The notes under the pieces are model-generated. The model was not told the DNA's origin and ran no database searches. It saw only the letters and a program-made list of their open reading frames with translations. From NCBI RefSeq assembly GCF_001435895.1, contig NZ_AZFZ01000022.1, positions 1 through 42,000 on the forward strand: a DNA stretch of 42,000 bases, given 5' to 3'. The stretch is from Lentilactobacillus parafarraginis DSM 18390 = JCM 14109 (GTDB taxonomy: Bacteria > Bacillota > Bacilli > Lactobacillales > Lactobacillaceae). The first letter of the stretch is position 1; each line of letters starts with the position of its first letter. Positions 6,591 through 15,393 of the stretch are shown here, piece after piece. The position numbers were made by a program, and so were the translations under genes.

Positions 6591-7586
6591 ATGAAATTAG
6601 CAATGGTTGGTTCAGGTGCAATGGGTCTTCGTTACGGGGTTCTGCTGGCTGAGCAGGGAAATGACGTGACATTTGTCGATATGTGGCAGCCGCATTTGGA
6701 TGCCGTTCATGCTCAGGGTGGTGTTTACGTCATGCGCGATCATAAGGGCCGCCACCTGGTGCCGGTGAAGATGGTCACTCCGGAGGAATACCACGACGAT
6801 CCGGATATGTTTGTCTTCTTTACCAAGCAGATGCAGCTCGCAGACTATCTTAAACGGATGGCCCACGCCTTCAAACCGCATCAGTACGCTTTTACATGCA
6901 TGAACGGAATGGGGCACGTTGAGAAATTACAGCGGTACTTCGCCGATGACAAGATTATTGGCGGCACCGCGTTGGTTGCCACGGTGCTTCCCGGTCCTGG
7001 CGAGGTTGACTTTATGGGCAAGCGGGGCGCTGGCATGATGAATATGTGCCCGTTAAACGAGAAGCCCGATGCCATGTGTCAGGAGCTCTTCAAGCAGCTG
7101 GATAAAGCACAGTTTCATCCGACCATGACCGACGATTTCACGGGAACGTTGATGACAAAAGTGGTCTTCAATTCCGTTATGAACTCAATCTGCACGATGT
7201 TTGAATTGCAGATGGGCCAGTTTGGCCGCTTCCCAGGGTTCGATACCATGGCTAAGGATCTGCTGGACGAAGCTTATGACGTGTGTGGGCGAGCAGATAT
7301 CCACCTTGTCGAAAGCCGGGCGGATATGTTGGCATCCCTGGAACATAATTGTCAGGTGGACATGCCACTTCACTACCCATCCATGTATCAAGATATGTCC
7401 AAGGACCGGCCAACCGAAGTTGACTATATCAATGGTTATATTGCCAAGCTGGGTAAGAAATACGATTATGTGGCTCACACCCAACAATTTGTCACCCAAG
7501 CCGTTCATTTGGCAGAATTTCACCGGCAGGAATTAAAGGCTGAACGAGAAAAGAATCAGGAAGAAAAAAGCGTCGTGAATGGGTGA
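6591..7586 (+). CDS. panE: PanE/ApbA-family 2-ketoacid reductase
   Basis: This 331-residue protein belongs to the ketopantoate reductase family. It starts MKLAMVGSGAMGLRYGVLLA, a Rossmann fold for NADPH with GxGAMG. It continues with the family segments NGMGH, GGTALVATVLPGPGEV, TKVVFNSVMNSIC (conserved Lys and Asn) and PTEVDYINGYI (conserved Glu). ATG 6591 follows GGAGGG at seven nucleotides. The family includes both ketopantoate reductase (CoA synthesis) and, as shown for Lactococcus, an enzyme that reduces branched-chain 2-keto acids to 2-hydroxy acids. The T-box with an apparent Ile specifier favours a role in branched-chain keto-acid metabolism, or in the valine-linked pantothenate branch. 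The exact substrate is inference. Confidence 0.85.
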   Translation: MKLAMVGSGAMGLRYGVLLAEQGNDVTFVDMWQPHLDAVHAQGGVYVMRDHKGRHLVPVKMVTPEEYHDDPDMFVFFTKQMQLADYLKRMAHAFKPHQYAFTCMNGMGHVEKLQRYFADDKIIGGTALVATVLPGPGEVDFMGKRGAGMMNMCPLNEKPDAMCQELFKQLDKAQFHPTMTDDFTGTLMTKVVFNSVMNSICTMFELQMGQFGRFPGFDTMAKDLLDEAYDVCGRADIHLVESRADMLASLEHNCQVDMPLHYPSMYQDMSKDRPTEVDYINGYIAKLGKKYDYVAHTQQFVTQAVHLAEFHRQELKAEREKNQEEKSVVNG

Positions 7587-7623
7587 GAATGCGCCCGGCA
7601 CGCACTAAAAAATCAATAAAATA

Positions 7624-7666
7624 AAAATCGGAGGTTCAGGCAATGATGCCTGGATCTTCGGTTTTT
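7624..7666. terminator. Bidirectional terminator between the panE-like and protease genes
   Basis: AAAATCGGAGGTTCAGGCA pairs with TGCCTGGATCTTCGGTTTT around a short loop, with T-runs outside both arms. It serves the convergent genes on either side. Confidence 0.85.
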
Positions 7667-7698
7667 TAGATGCTTATGGCTTCGTGAGGCTCGTTGGA

Positions 7699-10600
7699 TT
7701 AGGATTGCCGGGTTACGGTAAAGGTTTTTGTCACCGTATTACCGACCAGATCGACGGCGGTTACCGTAAAGTGGTTTTGACCGGGTAACAGCGAGTAAGT
7801 TTCACTAAACGCGTGTCCTCCGTAAGGATTGGCTGATGCATGCGGATTATCGTGATTGACAAAGCCGGCATCGTTTTGTTCATGGAAGACATTGTTACCA
7901 TTGATATAGAGCCGGTAACCGTCAACGTTATCGTTCACCGTTCCCTGAACGGTGAAGCTGGCAGCCGCCGTTGTCAGCTGCGATTGATCGGAAGTTGCTT
8001 GGCTCCCTAAATTAGGGTTGGTTAACGTCAACGTCGGCGGCGTCATATCCGTAAAGACTTCCAGGGTCCCCCTTGCCGTGGTAACTTTGCCCTTCTTAGG
8101 AGTCTTGAGAATGTAGCCGATTCCCCGTTGACCAGTCGGATCAAGGGGCATTTGGTAACTAAATTGGCCGGATTTCCCAATGTGAACCTGATTTTCGGCG
8201 GCATTTTGGTTTGGCGATTTAAGAATCGTCAGTTTAGATTTAGGATTCGTGACCTTACCACTGATTGTGAGGGTCCGGGTTGCCGGATTGTAGGCTTTGC
8301 TGTTGGCATTTAGATAGTTAAAATTGTTATCTTTCAGATTCTTAAACGAAATGCCGGAGGTCTCTGAAAATCGGGTTGTGACGGCATAGGGTTGCCGATT
8401 CAACATTTCTGGGAGGTCGGTTGTCATCAATGTCCACATCACCTTTGCGGATTTGCCGGTCTTTGAGGGTTGATAAACCTTGGCGGGCTTCGCCAGTTTA
8501 AGCGTTTTGGTTGCTTGATTACCGGCGACGTCCCAGAGCGCCAAATGAATCTTCGGTGAGTGTTGGAGCGCTTTCTGCAGCGTTTTAGACAGGGTGTAAT
8601 GGGTGACGCCCTGGTTTTGGCGGCCAGAATTATTCAAACTGACACCGGCGACCTTTTTGCCGACCTTAACGGCCATTGCCGACAGTTTGGTAAAGCCAAC
8701 CCCGGAGTCACGATAACCAACCGTTAGGCGGCCGCAATGATAGGTTGCCTTCACAATTTTGGGTGCCTTGGTGTCGACTTGGACTGGAAGCGTCCAATCC
8801 TGGACTTTGTCAGCGCCGTTATTGAAATTGGTCGTTTCAATTCGATATTGGTAACGGCCATCAGGGACCACCTTCATCTTACCGGTGGCCTGATCGTATG
8901 CTTGCCCGTTCCAGGTTAATGCCGTGGGATTCGGCCGCATCGAGACTGAGAGGGCCAAATCATTGTTGGCATCTGATCCTAAATCGTGGATTGATTTATC
9001 GGTGTTGGTTTCTTGATCGATAACTCGGATAACTTGCCCTTTGGAATTAAGAATGGCAGCTTGGACCTTCGCCAAACTTTGCTTGGCAAAGACATAGGGA
9101 TTAGCCACGTCCATCTTACCGTCGCCGTTTGGTGAGATGGCGATTTTGTCGTCATCAACTTTGCCTGGCGTCGCATCCCAGCGGTTCGAAGCCGTTTCTG
9201 GGGAGCCGGCATTAATGTAGCTGGCCAGCGATGTGCGGTCGCTGACGCCCAGGGGGGTATTGTGATTATCAATCATGTACCCGCCGCCAAAGTCACTGCC
9301 GGTTTGGTTGGCCGGTTGATCAATGATTTGTTCGGTGGTGGCGTCGCCGTAATAGCCCACGTAGGGGATGGTCAAATTTTGCTTGGCGTCAGAGTTAACG
9401 AGCGAAATATAGCCCTCGGCAATTTTATTACGAGCTGCTTGGCTGCCGAGATCCAATTTAAAATCAAGTTTGACCGTTTTGCCTGGATCAACGGTGATCG
9501 TTGGCAGAGAAGCGGTGAGTGAAGCACCGTTAATCTTGACGTCGTGCACCACGCCGATGCCATTCTTATCGGCTTTGCGCGTCTCGGTATCCGGACCGGT
9601 CGTCGTGTCCACCCGATAGGTTTGGGGAATGGCGCCGTGGTTGGTGACGTTAAGTGAGAAGTTGGTGATTTGGCCGATTTGTCTGAGGGCGACGGCCCCA
9701 CTTCCGGTGGCTGCATCGGTGGCAGCCGCGTTTAAATTAGCGGCGTTGGCAACGTTGACCACACCAGCCCCCTGAAGCCGCGGTGAGACAATCTCGCCGG
9801 GAAACTGGCTGTTGTTCATGGGTTGGCTGGCGTTCATTAAAGCGACTTTCGCCGCGTTAACTAAGGCGGCTCCCTTGAGATTTGGCTGGTCTTTGTGGAT
9901 TTTTTGCAGGACTAGAGCCGCTGATCCGGCGATGTATGGTGACGCAAATGAGGTGCCGGAGTCAAAGGTGTACGTTTTATTTTCATCGATGGTGGCGATG
10001 TGATCACCCGGCGCTGTGATGTCGGGTTTGAACGCAAACTCCGGGGTCGGTCCCCAGGCCGAGAATGAACTCATCGCACTTTTACTGCCCGTTTTCGTGT
10101 TGGCAGAGCCGACGGTCATCGCGGAATTGGCAACCCCAGGATCGGCGATTGTCCCGGAATTCGCTGGTTCATAGGTGGTTGTGGTGGAATCGCTGAGATC
10201 ATTGGCGTTGGTTTCAAGACTGCCAGCGTGGCCGTAATTACTGCCGGCCACCGAAACGAAAACGCCGTGATCGGTAGCGTATTTGACCGCTGCCTGTTCT
10301 TCATCGGTGAGTGACTGGTGGGGTTGGGCCAGGCCCAATGACAAATTAATCACGTCGGCACCGAGGTCAACCGCATCGTGAATGGCGCGGGCGACGTCGT
10401 TAGGAATCTCATCGGCAAACCCACCGAATACCTTAAGGTTTAACAGCTGGGCTTGCGGCGCGACGCCCTTCATGTACTTGGCTTGGTTCGCCTCAATTCC
10501 GTTAGCGGCCGCCACGCCGCCAACTTCTTCACCATGGAAACCGGACGTTGAATCAGCAGCCGTGTCATCATTGTTATTGTTGACATAATCGTAGGCAAAC

Positions 10601-11022
10601 GGGATTTTCGGACTAATGTACTTGCCATACCCCTTTTGGGCAATTAGCTGCTGGGCATCCGCCTTAGAAATTTTAGCGGTTTGGTTATTTGATAATCGCA
10701 GGTCGGGATGATTCTGGATACCAGAGTCAATGACGGCAATCACCATTCCCTGACCCTGGTAGCCTTGGGACCAAAGCGTGGGAACGTTGCCTCTGGTTAG
10801 AGCTGCCTGTCTCTGTTGATTAAAACTGGTCGTTTGGTTGGTCTTAGTTGGCTTTTTCGCCGGTTTGTGCTGCGAAAAAGTGGTTGGCTGTTTAATTGAC
10901 TGCGCCTGAGTTGCCGTCATTTCAGTAGTCATGAATAAGCCAATGGTACTTATCGCCAGCAAGGTTGCGATGATGAATGGATGACGCTTGGTTTCTCCAA
11001 AAGATTTAAAGATGTGTTTCAT
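7699..11022 (-). CDS. Secreted subtilisin-like serine protease (S8), lactocepin-related
   Basis: This 1107-residue protein has a signal peptide (KRHPFIIATLLAISTIGLF, cleavage near residue 40), a short lysine/threonine-rich propeptide and an S8 domain from about residue 70 to 440. The catalytic residues are D99 (VIAVIDSGI), H163 (GFHGEEV), oxyanion N262 (VAGSNYG) and S358 (GTSFASP). A PA-type insert seen in full lactocepins appears absent. The following 650 residues are Fn3-like beta domains. There is no LPxTG motif or membrane anchor at the C-terminus, so it should be released or held non-covalently. I use ATG 11022 because GGGGG is eight nucleotides before it; the TTG at 11037 overlaps that site. 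Likely roles are casein or peptide breakdown or surface-protein processing. It is much shorter than PrtP (about 1900 residues). Confidence 0.9.
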   Translation of the reverse strand: MKHIFKSFGETKRHPFIIATLLAISTIGLFMTTEMTATQAQSIKQPTTFSQHKPAKKPTKTNQTTSFNQQRQAALTRGNVPTLWSQGYQGQGMVIAVIDSGIQNHPDLRLSNNQTAKISKADAQQLIAQKGYGKYISPKIPFAYDYVNNNNDDTAADSTSGFHGEEVGGVAAANGIEANQAKYMKGVAPQAQLLNLKVFGGFADEIPNDVARAIHDAVDLGADVINLSLGLAQPHQSLTDEEQAAVKYATDHGVFVSVAGSNYGHAGSLETNANDLSDSTTTTYEPANSGTIADPGVANSAMTVGSANTKTGSKSAMSSFSAWGPTPEFAFKPDITAPGDHIATIDENKTYTFDSGTSFASPYIAGSAALVLQKIHKDQPNLKGAALVNAAKVALMNASQPMNNSQFPGEIVSPRLQGAGVVNVANAANLNAAATDAATGSGAVALRQIGQITNFSLNVTNHGAIPQTYRVDTTTGPDTETRKADKNGIGVVHDVKINGASLTASLPTITVDPGKTVKLDFKLDLGSQAARNKIAEGYISLVNSDAKQNLTIPYVGYYGDATTEQIIDQPANQTGSDFGGGYMIDNHNTPLGVSDRTSLASYINAGSPETASNRWDATPGKVDDDKIAISPNGDGKMDVANPYVFAKQSLAKVQAAILNSKGQVIRVIDQETNTDKSIHDLGSDANNDLALSVSMRPNPTALTWNGQAYDQATGKMKVVPDGRYQYRIETTNFNNGADKVQDWTLPVQVDTKAPKIVKATYHCGRLTVGYRDSGVGFTKLSAMAVKVGKKVAGVSLNNSGRQNQGVTHYTLSKTLQKALQHSPKIHLALWDVAGNQATKTLKLAKPAKVYQPSKTGKSAKVMWTLMTTDLPEMLNRQPYAVTTRFSETSGISFKNLKDNNFNYLNANSKAYNPATRTLTISGKVTNPKSKLTILKSPNQNAAENQVHIGKSGQFSYQMPLDPTGQRGIGYILKTPKKGKVTTARGTLEVFTDMTPPTLTLTNPNLGSQATSDQSQLTTAAASFTVQGTVNDNVDGYRLYINGNNVFHEQNDAGFVNHDNPHASANPYGGHAFSETYSLLPGQNHFTVTAVDLVGNTVTKTFTVTRQS

Positions 11023-11090
11023 AAGATCAACCCCCAAAAAATAACGATCGAATTGCCAAAAGTGCTGAATGGCATGAATCTATCACTAAA

Positions 11091-11096
11091 ATTATA
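11091..11096 (-). promoter_or_regulatory. -10 box of the protease gene
   Basis: TATAAT on the minus strand lies about 70 bp before the protease start codon. No good -35 is visible at 16-18 bp, so an activator may be required or the assignment may be wrong. Confidence 0.35.
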
Positions 11097-11211
11097 CAAC
11101 TTGATCCTGGCAAATGGTTGGGGATGGCTTTGGGGGAATCAAACAGCGGGGTAAAGGACACCCATTCAGGTGGCTTTGCCTCGCTGCTGATTAATCGTTT
11201 ATTGAATTAGT

Positions 11212-12168
11212 TTAGTTCTGTTTAAATAACGTGAGGGTGTGATCCATGAATGCCTTCAAGTAACCATCCACGTCGGCATTGACGGCGACCTTAACGTTTG
11301 GATTCGGATCGGATAATCTGGCTGGATCACCAGTTGTTCGGCCATAATATTGATCGTCAGTTGTGACATACATATTCAAGCTGATTGTCTGGACAAAATC
11401 AGGATTGATCGCAACCCCAACGGCAAACGGATCGTGAAGCGCGCAGCCGTGAAGATCGGGGCTGGTAACCTCATAGGCTTTGATGTAGTAGTCGACAATG
11501 TCGGCAAAGGCCCGACCGGATTGAGTTCCCAAATCCCGCCATTGCTGGGTTTCCTTCTTAGTTAGAAGGGTTCTTAGGGTCACATCCAAACCAACTTGAG
11601 TTAAGGGCGCCTTTTGAAACACGTTGTTGGCGGCAGAAGCATCTTGTTGGATATTGGCTTCGGCGACATTGGTGACGTTGCCGGGAACGGTGACCGCGCC
11701 GCCCATCAGGGTAATATTACCAATTTCGTCAACAATTTCCGGGGCCTTCTTGATGGCAGCATCGAGGTTGGTTAGTGGACCAGTTGGCACAAGGATTAAG
11801 TCTTTGCCGTACTTCTTGACCATTTTGATGAAGAAATCAATGGCATCACCGGTTTCGGCCGGCCGTTTGGGTGCCGGCAAATCGACCTCGCCGATACCGT
11901 TGTTGCCGTGAATTTGCGCGCTAACGGGCATGCGGTCAAAGTGATCCGATTCAGAAGAGTGTGCCAATCCTTGGTAGACAGGAACATCGGTTGCTCCCAA
12001 CAATTCGAGAATCTTGAGCGAATTTTGAACACCGTCTTCAACGTAAACGTTGCCGTATGAACCGATAATGCCAATTAAATCCACGGTTGGATCGGCGACG
12101 GCGTACGCAATTGCCATCGCGTCATCGATACCGGTATCAAGATCAAGAATCATTTTTTTCTGGGCCAT
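11212..12168 (-). CDS. Ribonucleoside hydrolase (IUNH family)
   Basis: This 318-residue protein has the N-terminal aspartate cluster of inosine-uridine nucleoside hydrolases (D9-x-D11-x-x-x-D15-D16, in LDLDTGIDDAMA). It also has VPTGPLTNLDAA, the LMGGA strand and the C-terminal LHDPFAVG (the family His-Asp). These enzymes cleave ribonucleosides to ribose and base in the cytoplasm using Ca2+, feeding purine and pyrimidine salvage. Base preference (RihA, RihB or RihC type) cannot be set from sequence. ATG 12168 is chosen because GGAGGT lies seven nucleotides upstream; the ATG at 12183 overlaps that site. It stands alone, with a TATGAT-like -10 upstream near 12225. Confidence 0.9.
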   Translation of the reverse strand: MAQKKMILDLDTGIDDAMAIAYAVADPTVDLIGIIGSYGNVYVEDGVQNSLKILELLGATDVPVYQGLAHSSESDHFDRMPVSAQIHGNNGIGEVDLPAPKRPAETGDAIDFFIKMVKKYGKDLILVPTGPLTNLDAAIKKAPEIVDEIGNITLMGGAVTVPGNVTNVAEANIQQDASAANNVFQKAPLTQVGLDVTLRTLLTKKETQQWRDLGTQSGRAFADIVDYYIKAYEVTSPDLHGCALHDPFAVGVAINPDFVQTISLNMYVTTDDQYYGRTTGDPARLSDPNPNVKVAVNADVDGYLKAFMDHTLTLFKQN

Positions 12169-12318
12169 GTAAACTACCTCCATAAATGTTGTTTTGTCAA
12201 TGATGAAAACCCTTTACCCAATCATACTAGAAAATCTTTTAGAACTCAATTCTGAGCTTGAAACTCATCCGGTCATCGGTTAACCTTAATAGTATTAACG
12301 TTGGGAGATCGATAGCCG

Positions 12319-13437
12319 ATGAAGCTGGAAAATAAAAAAATTGGTCGCCACTTCTTTGCTTTCCTATGGACGGGGGTTCGCAGAAACTACGACAACCTGG
12401 ATAACCTCGATGATAGCATTGCCAAGCGGCTGGGAGGCGATCAGCAAGATAGTGCCGTTGAGATTCATCTGTCGAAAATGTTTTCCGAAATTTTTCGGCG
12501 CCATTCCAAGGATGAAGCTGATCGCTTATTTATTGTCGGGACCCGCACGACGACACCGAGTTTACATAAGGTGTCCAGTCGGCCGGTAAAGCCCTGGTTC
12601 TTTTCACGAATTTTTCTCGTCCTCGCCGTTAGTTTTGCGATGCTTATGCTACTCCTGTTTCTCTTTAAGAGCAATAAGGCCATTCCCGGACTCATTTTTA
12701 TCGGGTCCTTAATGGTGCCGTTTTCGTTAATGATGATGTTTTTTGAGATTAACGTCTACCAAAATATTTCGGTGCTTCAAGTCCTAACCACTTTTTTGGT
12801 GGGGGGAATTCTGTCGCTGTTAGTGACGATGACCTTTTACTTGATGCTTCCGATTCGGACGGATGTCAGCATTGCGTCGGCTTTGATTGTCGGCATTGTT
12901 GAAGAGCTGGCCAAGTGCGTGGTCGTCATTATCTTTATCAATTCGTATAAACTGAATTACATATTTAACGGCGTCTTGGTGGGGGCCGCGGTGGGTGCCG
13001 GGTTCTCGGTTTTTGAAAGTTCGGGATACATCAGTCAGTACGGGCTCATGACGATCTTTACCAGGAGCTTTCAAGCAATTGGCACCCATACGATCTGGGC
13101 GGCGATTGTCGGTGGGGCGATTATTTTAGCGAAAACCCGGAAGAAGCCGTTTACGATCAAGGATTTCTTTACGAAGCCGAAATTTTACGTGTTCCTGTTA
13201 ATCACCATCGGGCTCCACACTTTCTGGGACTGGGATATTCCGGACACCGGATTGAGCGTGTCCATTATGCAGGAAATCCTTGACGTTGTGATTGGTTGGT
13301 TTTTAATATATATCATGATTGATGCCGGCCTGCGCGAAGTGAAGACCCTTCAAGGCCAGCGAATTGTGATTCCAAGAGAAAAGAAGCGCCGGCCGGTTCG
13401 CCGACCTGCCAATAAGGATTGGCGCAATAAAAAGTAA
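12319..13437 (+). CDS. PrsW-family intramembrane metalloprotease
   Basis: This 372-residue membrane protein has about eight hydrophobic segments after a soluble N-terminal region of 90 residues. It carries all four PrsW family motifs: E195-E196-x-x-K (EELAK), F-x-x-x-E ending at E233 (SVFES), H257-x-x-W260 (THTIW) and H300-x-x-x-D304 (HTFWD). PrsW cleaves the RsiW anti-sigma factor in B. subtilis; relatives in lactobacilli act on unknown membrane substrates. The N-terminal 90 residues are not part of the catalytic core and I do not recognise them. ATG 12319 follows GGGAGA at ten nucleotides. The next gene begins 26 bp downstream, so they are probably co-transcribed. No sigma/anti-sigma pair is visible nearby. 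Confidence 0.85.
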   Translation: MKLENKKIGRHFFAFLWTGVRRNYDNLDNLDDSIAKRLGGDQQDSAVEIHLSKMFSEIFRRHSKDEADRLFIVGTRTTTPSLHKVSSRPVKPWFFSRIFLVLAVSFAMLMLLLFLFKSNKAIPGLIFIGSLMVPFSLMMMFFEINVYQNISVLQVLTTFLVGGILSLLVTMTFYLMLPIRTDVSIASALIVGIVEELAKCVVVIIFINSYKLNYIFNGVLVGAAVGAGFSVFESSGYISQYGLMTIFTRSFQAIGTHTIWAAIVGGAIILAKTRKKPFTIKDFFTKPKFYVFLLITIGLHTFWDWDIPDTGLSVSIMQEILDVVIGWFLIYIMIDAGLREVKTLQGQRIVIPREKKRRPVRRPANKDWRNKK

Positions 13438-13463
13438 GCATGATCCCCAAAGGAGGAACTGAC

Positions 13464-14459
13464 GTGGTTTTGAACGAAGAAAGTTATGATATCACAATTA
13501 TTGGTGGTGGCCCGGCCGGGATGTTTGCGGGCTTTTACGCCGGTTTGAGAAACGCAAAGGTTCAAATTATTGAGAGCCTTTCGGAATTGGGTGGCCAAGT
13601 GAGCGCTCTCTATCCTGAAAAAACAATATTAGATGTCGGCGGCTACCCGCACATTATTGCCCGGAACTTGGTGACTGAGTTGGAAGCCCAGCTAAAAACC
13701 GTTAAGCCGGTGATTAAGTTAAATCAGACCGTTACCGATATTCAAAAGAATGAGGATGGCTACCTGATCCAAACAGCCCAGGGGACAACCCAGTCAAAGG
13801 CGATTATTATCGCGACTGGCGTGGGGGCGTTTAATCCCCGAAAACTAGCCGTTGATAACGGGGCGGAATTTGAAAACCGCAATTTATTTTACAGCGTCAA
13901 AAACCTTGACCAGTTTAAGAATCAAACCGTCCTGGTTGCTGGCGGCGGGGACTCCGCGATTGATGAGGCGCTCTTGCTGGAAAAGGTTGCTAAAAAAGTT
14001 TATCTGCTGCACCGGCGGGATAAATTTCGGGCAATGGAGCACAGTGTGGACCTGTTGAATCAATCAACAATTGAAACTGTGACCCCCTATTTGATTAAGA
14101 AATTGGACCACGCCGACCACGATCAGGTCACCATCACGGCCAAAAAGATGCGCTCGGACGATCAAATGACGCTCACCGTTGATAAAATTGTCGTGAACTA
14201 CGGGTTCATCGCTCAAGATAGCGCCCTAAATGCCTGGTCAGTCCATCCAGAATTGAATCGGGGAACGATTCAGGTTGCCCCCACTGGGAAGACGGAGTTG
14301 ACCAACGTCTTTGCGATCGGGGATGTTTCCCGCTATGAAGGCAAGGAGCCGTTGATTGCAACCGCGTTTGGTGAAGCCCCGATTGCCGTGAATACCATCA
14401 TGCAGCAGCTATATCCGGACCGCCGGGGACCGCTGCACAGTACGTCGATGCACCACTAA
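13464..14459 (+). CDS. Ferredoxin/flavodoxin-NADP+ reductase, thioredoxin-reductase-like (type 2)
   Basis: This 331-residue flavoprotein has the FAD motif DITIIGGGPAGMFAGFYAG near the N-terminus, the NADPH motif LVAGGGDSAIDEALLL and the C-terminal FAD segment VFAIGDVSRYEGKEPLIATAFGEAP. It lacks the CxxC of thioredoxin reductase, which identifies it as the YumC-type reductase. That enzyme passes electrons between NADPH and ferredoxin or flavodoxin. The start is GTG 13464, seven nucleotides after AGGAGG (13451-13456); the ATG at 13440 lies before that site and is not used. It follows the prsW-like gene closely, and a strong terminator ends the pair. Confidence 0.92.
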   Translation: MVLNEESYDITIIGGGPAGMFAGFYAGLRNAKVQIIESLSELGGQVSALYPEKTILDVGGYPHIIARNLVTELEAQLKTVKPVIKLNQTVTDIQKNEDGYLIQTAQGTTQSKAIIIATGVGAFNPRKLAVDNGAEFENRNLFYSVKNLDQFKNQTVLVAGGGDSAIDEALLLEKVAKKVYLLHRRDKFRAMEHSVDLLNQSTIETVTPYLIKKLDHADHDQVTITAKKMRSDDQMTLTVDKIVVNYGFIAQDSALNAWSVHPELNRGTIQVAPTGKTELTNVFAIGDVSRYEGKEPLIATAFGEAPIAVNTIMQQLYPDRRGPLHSTSMHH

Positions 14460-14511
14460 TTAAGCGTTGTATATATTGACAATGCTATATTTTGAAAAGT
14501 ATGAGGTCACT

Positions 14512-14570
14512 AAAAATCAGATCCAGTTAGAAGCTGACACGATCAGCTTTCTGACTGGATCTGATTTTTT
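14512..14570. terminator. Bidirectional terminator
   Basis: Long arms built on AAAAATCAGATCCAGT and ACTGGATCTGATTTTT with an inner AAGCTG/CAGCTT stem close a short loop. A-tract and T-run outside the arms let it work for the reductase on the left and the channel gene on the right. Confidence 0.9.
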
Positions 14571-14593
14571 GATGTGAATTTAGAAATAAATGA

Positions 14594-15376
14594 TCATTTT
14601 CGCTTTTTCTTCGGGCGGGGACTGGCCTCACCCTTTTCTTCCCGCAACAGTTTTTCCATGTTAGTCACCTGTTTTGACAAGCGTTCGACTTGATGGGACA
14701 GCCGCTTCAGCGTTTTTTCCTGCTCGTCTTCTTTGTCAGTGTTGGTGAAGAAGCCGGTAATCGTTGAGGTTAACAAACCAATAAAACCGATCCCGCCAAG
14801 CATGAGCAGTGAGGCGACAATTTTACCGCCGGCCGTTTGCGGCGTTTCGTCACCGTAACCAACAGTGGTCGCGGTCGTAATCGCCCACCAGAGGGCCTCT
14901 TGGAGCGATGTGTGCTCGAAGGAAGCAAATACCAGCGAACTGCCGATCAGGATAACCAGCGAGATGGAGAATAGGTAAATGAACCCGGTATCGTATAGGA
15001 ACCGATGAAGGCCGTTGGTAAATTTGCCGGACCAGCCCAACTTCCATAAAAGGTTGTATTCCCGGATGATGGCGAAGATCCGCGCAATCCGGAAAAGGGC
15101 AAAAACTGGGTGAGAGGGAATCAGGGCGATTAGGTCAAAAAGATTGGAAATCAGAAAATTCTTTTTGGATTTTGCCAGCCTAAAGCGGACAAGGTAGTCA
15201 ATTAAAAAACAGATCCAGATTCCGAAAAAGATCAGTCGATAAATCCCGTGGCGCAGCGTGATGACGTTGACAACGGCTAAAATAACCAGGCCAAAGGAAA
15301 CCAGTGCCAGGAGCACGATTAACACGTTGTAGCACAGAAGCCAAATTTTGTTTGTCGACTTATCAAGCTGTTTCAT
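14594..15376 (-). CDS. Voltage-gated-like potassium channel
   Basis: This 260-residue protein has six hydrophobic segments. The S4-like segment (FRIARIFAIIREY) carries spaced arginines, and the pore has the K+ selectivity filter TTVGYGDETP. A charged C-terminal coiled coil from about residue 215 (KTLKRLSHQVERLSKQVTNM) probably tetramerises the channel. The pore is preceded by WWAITTAT, as in bacterial Kv relatives. It should pass K+ across the membrane under voltage control. It starts 17 bp after the ltaS stop codon, so both are in one minus-strand operon. ATG 15376 follows GGGGATGA at a normal distance. Confidence 0.9.
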   Translation of the reverse strand: MKQLDKSTNKIWLLCYNVLIVLLALVSFGLVILAVVNVITLRHGIYRLIFFGIWICFLIDYLVRFRLAKSKKNFLISNLFDLIALIPSHPVFALFRIARIFAIIREYNLLWKLGWSGKFTNGLHRFLYDTGFIYLFSISLVILIGSSLVFASFEHTSLQEALWWAITTATTVGYGDETPQTAGGKIVASLLMLGGIGFIGLLTSTITGFFTNTDKEDEQEKTLKRLSHQVERLSKQVTNMEKLLREEKGEASPRPKKKRK

Positions 15377-15393
15377 GATTGATTCATCCCCGT

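Noticed and set aside
12319-13437. A sigma/anti-sigma system with the PrsW-type protease
   Set aside because: No sigma factor or anti-sigma factor gene is present in the neighbourhood.
13440-13463. ATG 13440 as start of the NADP reductase
   Set aside because: It lies upstream of the AGGAGG that serves GTG 13464, so it is outside the translated region.
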